Shown one piece after another: positions 56,757 to 64,000 of a DNA stretch of 64,000 bases. The notes beneath the pieces were generated by a model. That model searched no databases. It was not told where the DNA came from and saw nothing but the letters and a program-made list of their open reading frames with translations. Location of the stretch: NCBI GenBank assembly GCA_022578605.1, contig MU394092.1, positions 124,001-188,000 of the forward strand, in the 5' to 3' direction. The stretch comes from Camillea tinctor. Taxonomy: Eukaryota; Ascomycota; Sordariomycetes; Xylariales; Xylariaceae. Within the stretch, counting starts at the first letter, position 1; every line of letters begins with the position of its first letter. The translations under genes and the position numbers were made by a program.

Positions 56757-58229
56757 TCATACTTCTTCAACCACATCCCTCGCTCCCCCTCCACCCACCA
56801 CCTCCTCATCCCCCTCAACCTCTCCCATAACCCAGCCCATAAGCTCCTCCGCTTCCGGATCCCCCCGGACCTCCCTCCACACCGCATCCACGATCCACCC
56901 CGCCCACCCCCTAACCCACCACACGTGCCTCACCCCCCTCAGCGCCCCCGCCGCCCAGTGCGCCACCAGCACGAGCGCAAGCCGATCGCGCGCCCGCACC
57001 CGCTCCGCGAACCCCTCCCCTACCGCCCCGAGCCACATGCACGCCACGCCGTACGCCCCGGGCTGGCCCGCGGCGCGGCGCAGCGCCGTGCGCAGCGTGC
57101 GCCCCGCCTCCGCCAGCACGCGCTTGCGTTCCCCCTCCCCTAAGCTACGGGCCGCGCCCAGCGCCCGGGCGAGCGACGCTTCGGCGGCGCAGGGGACCGC
57201 GCGGGAGGAGGCGCGGAGAACCGACCGGCGCAGCCGCCGCACCGTGGGCGAGGGCGCGTGCTGCCGCCCCAGCCGGAAGAGGGCCGCGGTCCCGCGGTGC
57301 AGCGAGATGATCTGCGCGAGGAGGTCGAGGGACGCCGGGCACCCGGCGCGCGGGAGGGCGAAGGCGCATGCGGCGAGGAGCCCGGAGGCCACGAGCGCGG
57401 GCTCGTAGGTCGGGGACGTGATGGTGCGCATGGTGGCGCTGAGGGCGGCGAGGGCGGAGGCCTGGTGTGAGAGGGCGGTGATGAGGAGATTTGGGGGTCC
57501 GGCCGTGAAGGGGGGGGATGCTAAGGAGGCGAGGTGAAGCGCGGAGAGCGAGAGCACGGCATAGTGGATAGGGGGGTACGCTGAGGCGTGGCGGGTGATG
57601 GCGGCGTGGAAGCTTTGTAGGACCTCTTCCGTCTCGGTGTGGGTTGAGAAGAGAAGCAAGGTGAACTGGGTGGTGTAGTGTTCGAGGAGCTGACGGGTTG
57701 CTGGATCGAGCCCTAGGGGCCTGGCTAAAGGAGGAGAGGGGATTCTATCCCCCGCCAATGATGATGCAAGAGAGTTCTGTATCGGCGGTGGAGTTGAAGT
57801 TGTCGATGGGTTGGAGGACGTCGGAGTTGCCCCCAAAACGAACGGAGATGTTGGCTGAGCATATTGGGAGATTAAGATTTGCCTCCTGCTCGTATATGGA
57901 CGTGGGCCGGATCTGCGAGAGAGTGGTTCCGGAGTTGCGAAACGGGTTGTGAGATGACAAGAGGCGTGTATAAGCGCAGTCCTGACCCCGTCTGCTACAC
58001 CTTGTACAGATCGGTTGCGTTTGGTCGCACTACATTAGCTGTTAGCTTAACCAGTTACTCCTCTTAAGCCATAATTTACAGCTTGTTTACTTTGACCCTT
58101 CTTATTTTACATTGAGTACAGCCTATTTTTAGGGGGAAGTTCGTAAGACATAGGGCATCTCCAGCTAGCAAGGTTTATTGTTCTTCTCATACCGTGATGT
58201 GACTTGGTATGCGATCTTCGGGACGGCAT
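56757..58229 (-). CDS. Zn(II)2Cys6 transcription factor, 424 aa, four exons
   Basis: Fungal binuclear-cluster regulator. Exons 58229-58193, 58122-58091, 58029-57844 and 57776-56757 join in frame. After splicing the N-terminus reads MPSRRSHTKSHHGCTQCKIR, then RVK joined to CDQTQPICTRCSRRGQDCAY: a complete C-x2-C-x6-C-x6-C-x2-C-x6-C zinc cluster. Introns fall within the cluster, the second just before CD, a classic position in this family. The middle part is a Ser/Pro linker. From about residue 110 (RQLLEHYTTQFTLLLFSTHT) the protein resembles the UPC2-like Fungal_trans_2 region, GC-rich and Ala/Arg-rich. Target genes are unknown; there is no adjacent biosynthetic cluster. The unspliced 3' exon alone lacks an ATG. 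Confidence 0.88.
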
Positions 58230-61200
58230 ATCACCAGCTTGGCCCTGGTTGAATTGAGAGTAATGTTTTTATTTGATAAACAAACGTTCGATTGTAACCA
58301 GACTTATTGAAGCATCATTTGAGCTCTTTACTTATTGTTTTTGGCCCTGTAGCGAAGTTAGTAAGTTGCCATTATTTTAAGCTGGCGTTATCATTGCTAG
58401 ATTATTAGTGTGATATAAACATAGCCCGTAGAAATGGATATTGCCCTCGAAAATTCCGAACCCCTTCATCGAATGGTGACGACGGCTTTATATTTGATGA
58501 TGCCGTGATATTTAAGTCAGATGAGTAAAAGGCAGTGTTTTCACATACTAATATATTCTATCCTCGTTCGACTTTAGGTCAGATAACTCCCGAGCACAGA
58601 TCTCATATATTGCCTTCTCCGTAAGATAGATGAGAAAACGTTTTTCTTGCTATCGTATGGTGCTGATATTGCGACATGAAGTCCTGATTTGGACCAATCA
58701 GGAATATATGGTGTTTAGCATCGAATGATCTGTAGGACCAGAGATACTTAAAACATCAAATATAGGTTTGGTCAGAGGTAACTATCCGTCTGTTACTGAA
58801 TTATGGTATCGGTAATCAATATGGTTCTTACCCGCGTATCGGGAATGAGATAGATCTTGAGGCTTCCTTATTAGTAATGAAGATGATCAATATCCGATGA
58901 AACTCAGGCCAACGCAGTTCATACCAAAATAAAACAGTCTTATTATCAGGAAGTTCCCAAGGATGCTAATGTGGTAACGAATCAGATACGGTACATTTCT
59001 AGATTTGCTCAAAAAGAGACCCACTGGCCCCTGGGGCATATATACATAAACATGTCGTTCGGTAGAAGCACTGGCTCGAAAACGTAGGATTGGTGCTGTT
59101 ATACTTAGTGAAGTATATTCACAGATGAATTGATTCAGGCCATGTTTTGCAGGACTTCGGTGTACTGGACATCCAGGCAATGTGGTTCCTTACAGGTACT
59201 CAAATGATCCTTCAGTCCTGCTACATGATTCTTCAAAAGTTCCGTCTACTACCTACTCTCAGATGAACGGCCTGTGCCTAAGGCTCAGTTTAACTTCTAG
59301 TGAGAATATGTGTCGGTATTTCGCTCGCAGTAAGCCTTTGCATTTCGAAGATCTGTAGCATTAGACAGCCGACTGCGTTGCAATGTTTGGAAGCCATCAT
59401 CGAAGAGTAATGGTAGGCAGTAACCATTATAATCTGTTTCTCCTTCCTCCCTCTCTCACTCTCTCACTTATACGCACATATAAAGAACTACTAGGTTAGA
59501 GCTTGGCCTGAGCTAAGTGAATCAGCTCAAAGTGCGATTGTTCGGTAAAGGCATTCTGGCGCCAAGTAAACTTCGCAGGGAATGTTGTTTCGCCCGTCGA
59601 CGTGATGGTATGCAAAAGTCGCACCGAGCGATGGCCAAGAATCTACGGGAGACCCGACCTAGATATGTTGTATTAAGAACAGGAGGACGCATTCACATGA
59701 CTCTTAGTTTCCGAGCCAGCCGTAGGATGGGTAGTGGTTAGCTAATTGGGTAGGGTATTTGATATAAGCGATACAAACCAAGACAGGGCAGGGCGTCGAC
59801 TTGATGCCAGGTGGTAGTGTACATAGGATCTTTTTACTTCCATTTCTCCGGCTTGGCCCAATACCTATCTAGTTGAAATAGCCTTGGAGCTACGGATCCC
59901 GTGCGATCTGACGGCGCGAGTCTCCGATTATGGGATCACGGTAAGTTCTGGCGGCTTCGGCAAGGCTTTGAGAAGAGGTGCTAAAGGACTTGTTTTGGTG
60001 ATCAGGCGGATTGAAAAAAAAAGGGGGGGGATGGTCATGACGTTGAAGAATGTCATAGTTTGAATTCTAGCATTACGCCAATTAGTAGAAGGATGAACTA
60101 GTTGCTTGGTATCCACCACTTGCTCGTTCTCAATTGGATTGGCATTCCTGGGTATTCAACACAGTTGGTGCAAAGTTGTCGAAGCAAATGATGTCTATGT
60201 AGTTTTGGATGGATTAGATAGTTACATTATGTATGTAGTTAGGGTTTAGGTGCCTATAATAACAGGGTATAAAAGAAAGGTAAAAGGAAAAAAAGAAAAG
60301 CAAAACTTTAGGCGGTATTGGCGGGGGATTTGCTGGGGAGCCAAGACTTATCCCCAGATGTTGCCCCGCACAGAGACTCCAAAACAACCTTGGAACCCCG
60401 AAATTGTAATTACACTACATACCTATATGCCTAGGTACTGCTAGGTAGGTACCTACTGAACAGAAGGTGCAATTACCTACAACCTTCTCCTTATTCCCTT
60501 TACATATCAACAAAACACCATCGCCATGATCAACATCGACGACCTGTGGATTTAACTAAGCTCACCGACATTCAGACAACAACTAGGTACTACTACTACC
60601 CCAAACGCAACTCAACTTAAATAACAAGGAATTACGTCTCCAGATTTTCATCTTGTGGGGTACGGGCCAAAGGAGCCCGCTTCTAGGATCCCACCAGCTG
60701 GAACTAAGAAGGCCAAGTAGTCTTGGTTCTTGGTAGGAGTTGTGTGTGCCAGTTGTGCTTAGGAGCTGCTAAGTACTGTACAACAAAGTAGTACATTGTG
60801 CAGATGAGGGGAGGGAGCCTCGGCCAACCACATCATACTTTCTTTCAATATGGCAAACCCGAGTGTAACGTCCATCCCGATGTGTTGGATAGGACTAGAT
60901 GTGATGCTATAATCTATTGCGTGTGGGGGGACCAACACTAGCTTAGGTACCTATGTAGGTAGGTACCCAAGATGAGGATCAAAGGTGTAGGAAGCATATG
61001 TTGTAGAATAAATAACCTTATTTCTTCCTCCTCTGTGTTCTTTTCTCTCTCTTCTTATTAGCAGACATACTAAGCTTTTGTTACCAGTTGGCAAGCAGCA
61101 CAGGTATACTACCACACCCTTGTAGTTTTTAGTGGTAGCAGTGGGTATAGGTAGCATCAATAGTGTACAATATCCTGGGGATATTCTTGTGTCAGTTGTC

Positions 61201-63913
61201 AACGAAAGCTTGGTGAGGCTTGGCAGAGAAACAACATTGAAGCATAGTAGGAAAAGAGAAGAAAAGAAAAGAAGTACGAAAAAAAGAATAAATAAAAAAA
61301 TAGGAGAATATATCACTAGTAAGGATATCCTAGTCTAGCCTCTAGTGCTAACCATCATCCACTCACAGCTCCGGAAATATCCATGAGCTTTTATAACTAC
61401 ACAACTTCTTTCTGGATCAATATCCATATGTTAGGTCGTGAATATACAACCACAGTCTGGTAGTAGTACTATGTATGTACTACGTATTTGTAAGCTGCAC
61501 AGAACTAGTCACCGAGATTGTTAATAAGTTACCTAACGAATCCTATGGCCAACAGTTCTTCAACACATTCGCTAGTTGACGGAATACCACTTACTACTTC
61601 ATAGTCTATTGGAGTGGTGCGGAGTGGAGGCGGGGAATAACTGTTCTACTGTAGCGGGAAACCTAGCTGGCATAGTTGTTGAGGTTGTACGTACCACGAT
61701 TGACAATTGATTCATTGCCATTTCAACAGGTAAATATATAATGTTGACTGAACAATTTCGGTATACTATCCCTAAAAGATAGATCACTATACCCAAATGA
61801 TATTGGACACATGATGACGAGCATGCAACTGCCACATTCATCCATCTACAGTAGAAAGATTAATTAACCATTGGATATCGGACTCTTCCTCTCTCCGAGA
61901 GAGAAAAGAAGAAAAAAAATTGAATAACAATCAAAATCAATCAAAATTGCAAGAAAGGGGTTGTGAACACGGTAGGCTCTGTCCCGTATACACAGAGTAC
62001 TAAAATGTAACGTAATCATACCACTCACCATGGCTATAGTGGGTATTGCAGCGTCTTAGGCTGCAGGGATCATGCATGCCCATGCATGCCCATGCTCACC
62101 TCCCAGGCAAATAACAGGGGACCCCTCAAAAACTAAATCGGGGGATTTGGGGGCGTCTTCAACCGAACCAGTAAGAGCGGGGTCGGGAACCATAGAACCA
62201 CCAATCGCCCCACGTTTCATGCTTCCCCAACCGAGATTTACGTACATACCTCCATCGTCTATGCCTGGCCACCGACCTTTACACGTACTCCCGGTTTTGT
62301 TTTCCATTGAATTTTGCCTTTTTCCTTTCCCTCATCGAACTTACGCCATTGCCTCACCAGCAGCCTGCCCGAGCACACGCACATTCAAACAAACTTGAGG
62401 CTCGTGTTTCAGCTACTACCACAGCATGACCTTTTCCCCTCGTGATCTGAGGGGACAGAAAAGAAAACAGAGAATAGGTCCTTTCTGTCGATCAGCATAT
62501 GTCTTGCCTTTTGTCTGTCTGTCTTCTCCATAGAAGTTGTGAATCCCGGATGCTGTCAGCACATCCTATCATGGGCAGCTAAAAGACGGCACGGAGCATT
62601 TACTATGTAGGTATAGGGCGTCTTGTGTGTACCGTGAAAAGGAACAGAAAAAAAACCAATATTGCAACAGCACCCTGGGATTGGCTCACACGAGTTATCA
62701 AAGGTCCCTTGGAGTACCATACCTTAATTAACGATACGGCAACCAGTGCCAGTGGTATGGAATGCCTGCTCCTCGTTTCCGGTCCAAGACTTAGCTAGTG
62801 CTGAGCTACCAAACGAGGTATGGTCAAAGAATGAATATCTATAGGTTAGATATTCTCTGTTGGCTGTAGGTGTCTATTACACGAGGGTCCCGGCTCAACG
62901 TCCAACTCAACGTCCAACCCGGTCGGTGCCATTCCCAAGCTTCGTCTCGGGTCTCGCACGTACCGGGTAACGGTTCCTACTTACACTACTTGACCATCTG
63001 GTCCCATTCATTATTATCCGCGCGGGGAAAACATCGTCATCTAAGGATTAGAAAGACATGGCTAGAACAGTTATTGTTGTGTGTGATGGCTTCGAAGCCA
63101 AAGGGTGAGAGAGACACACACTCTCTCTAGAAGCAGCCTTGTCTCTGTTTCCCTCTCCCTCATCTCATGTACGCATATTCACTACAGTTATCTTGTCTCT
63201 CGCTTCTTCCCCCCTTCCCGGTTCAGACAGATTATGCCCAGATATGCCCAGGTATACAGTTGGATGTGACCCTACTTCTTGTTGGAGCTGCAAGGTGCGA
63301 GGGTAGCTGTTCTAACCCTGGCCGGGCCGAAATTTCACACAAGCTGCGATTTGTTGTGGGTGGGAAATGATGAACAAGTGAGTGAGCATCATCCAGACAC
63401 GGCAACCTATTATGGGTAAGTGATTACACGCTAGGTAAGGATTATAGCGCCTCTCCTCATCCGTCTTCTGTCTCTCCCCCCTCTCAAGCTTAGCACGGTA
63501 CACTATAAACCTATGTATGTACTGTACATTACATGTGTGATGAATATCTCCATTTCCCCGTCCTCCCCATTCACCCCCCAGTCGGCTCATCTTCCTTATT
63601 CATCCATCTCCTTCTTGGTCCTACATGCCATGTACTGAGTTCATTCACCACGCATATTTTATTTATTTATAACCCCCCTACCCTCCTCCCCCCCCAGCGC
63701 CTTTGCGCTAGGGTCCATTCCTCTTCCCGTCCGTGTTCGAGAATCGCGCTGAGGCTTGACCTGGTTCCACTACAGCATTGGGTCATTTTAACCGCGTCCA
63801 CCCCCAACCTTCACCCACACCCAACTCAGACATATAAACCAAAAGGACAAGCTGGACTACTGGTAGTCTCTTTTCCCATCCTCTCAATTGACAACCTCTA
63901 AGAAGGAATCACC
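58230..63913. other. 5.7-kb divergent intergenic region, no convincing gene
   Basis: The longest empty stretch. 58230-59450 is AT-rich with stop-broken frames and may be decayed. TAGGTA-rich patches lie at 60418-60458 and 60940-60968, and purine runs at 61250-61305. A short coding-like piece at about 60643-60720 is discussed in the findings. 63480-63910 is a pyrimidine-rich leader of the last gene. No tRNA or rRNA recognised. Confidence 0.4.
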
Positions 63914-64000
63914 ATGTCGAACTCCGATACGACAGCGCCCATCGCCGAGAAAGACATGGCTGCCACCACCGGTACAGATGCCAATGGTGTCCACGCCGTT
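63914..64000 (+). CDS. Start of a coding region cut by the right edge, product unknown
   Basis: ATG in good context (CACCATGTCG) after a pyrimidine-rich leader. It opens MSNSDTTAPIAEKDMAATTG and stays open to the window end (29 codons). The Ala/Thr/Asp-rich N-terminus is not diagnostic of a family; many fungal transporters and regulators begin this way. A partial gene is likely, but no product can be named. Confidence 0.6.
   Translation, partial: MSNSDTTAPIAEKDMAATTGTDANGVHAV

Overview
The window is nuclear DNA of a filamentous ascomycete, most likely a Sordariomycete. The evidence is short introns (about 50-280 bp) with GT-AG ends and CTAAC/CTGAC-type branch sites, a Zn(II)2Cys6 regulator, two 2EXR/F-box-like proteins, a secreted proteinase-K-type protease and a fungal nucleotide-rhamnose gene. 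The order (perhaps Xylariales) is a guess. I saw no rRNA, tRNA, CRISPR array or intact transposon.

Layout. 0-10 kb: an oxysterol-binding protein running off the left edge, a 2EXR protein, a fungal sulfotransferase-fold protein and the TLD protein RTC5. 10-17.4 kb: a housekeeping block of RCF1 (respiratory supercomplex), ILV1 (threonine deaminase), mitochondrial ribosomal protein bL36m, an LYR-motif protein and the histone N-acetyltransferase NAA40. 17.4-28.7 kb: a possible decayed small gene, a single-span membrane protein, a second 2EXR protein, NBS1 (Mre11 complex) and a membrane-anchored cytochrome-b5-fold protein. 28.7-44.9 kb: a large low-complexity protein, a DnaJ-X co-chaperone, the UDP-rhamnose epimerase/reductase, squalene synthase ERG9 and a subtilisin. 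45-58 kb: an F-box protein, GPI mannosyltransferase GPI14, a translin-family protein and a Zn2Cys6 regulator assembled from four exons. After 5.7 kb with no convincing gene, a new coding region starts at 63914 and runs off the right edge. Genes mostly alternate in strand, giving convergent and divergent pairs. There is no biosynthetic cluster; most genes are conserved housekeeping genes, several of them mitochondrial or sterol/lipid related.

Most unusual signal. Two introns in unrelated neighbouring genes, intron 3 of the sulfotransferase-fold gene (6255-6435) and intron 2 of RTC5 (8415-8629), are clearly copies of one element from the 5' splice site through the branch site. This is the signature of an introner-like element, a mobile family that creates introns. 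One copy has a 5-bp direct repeat at its ends, and the other holds a perfect 9-bp inverted repeat and an internal tandem repeat. Secondary points are a strong noncoding excess of the palindrome ACCTAGGT, a 23-bp tandem repeat in the RCF1/ILV1 divergent promoter, and spliced small-gene candidates around 47.6-47.9 kb and 17.5-18.1 kb. All gene models come from reading splice sites and frames by eye.
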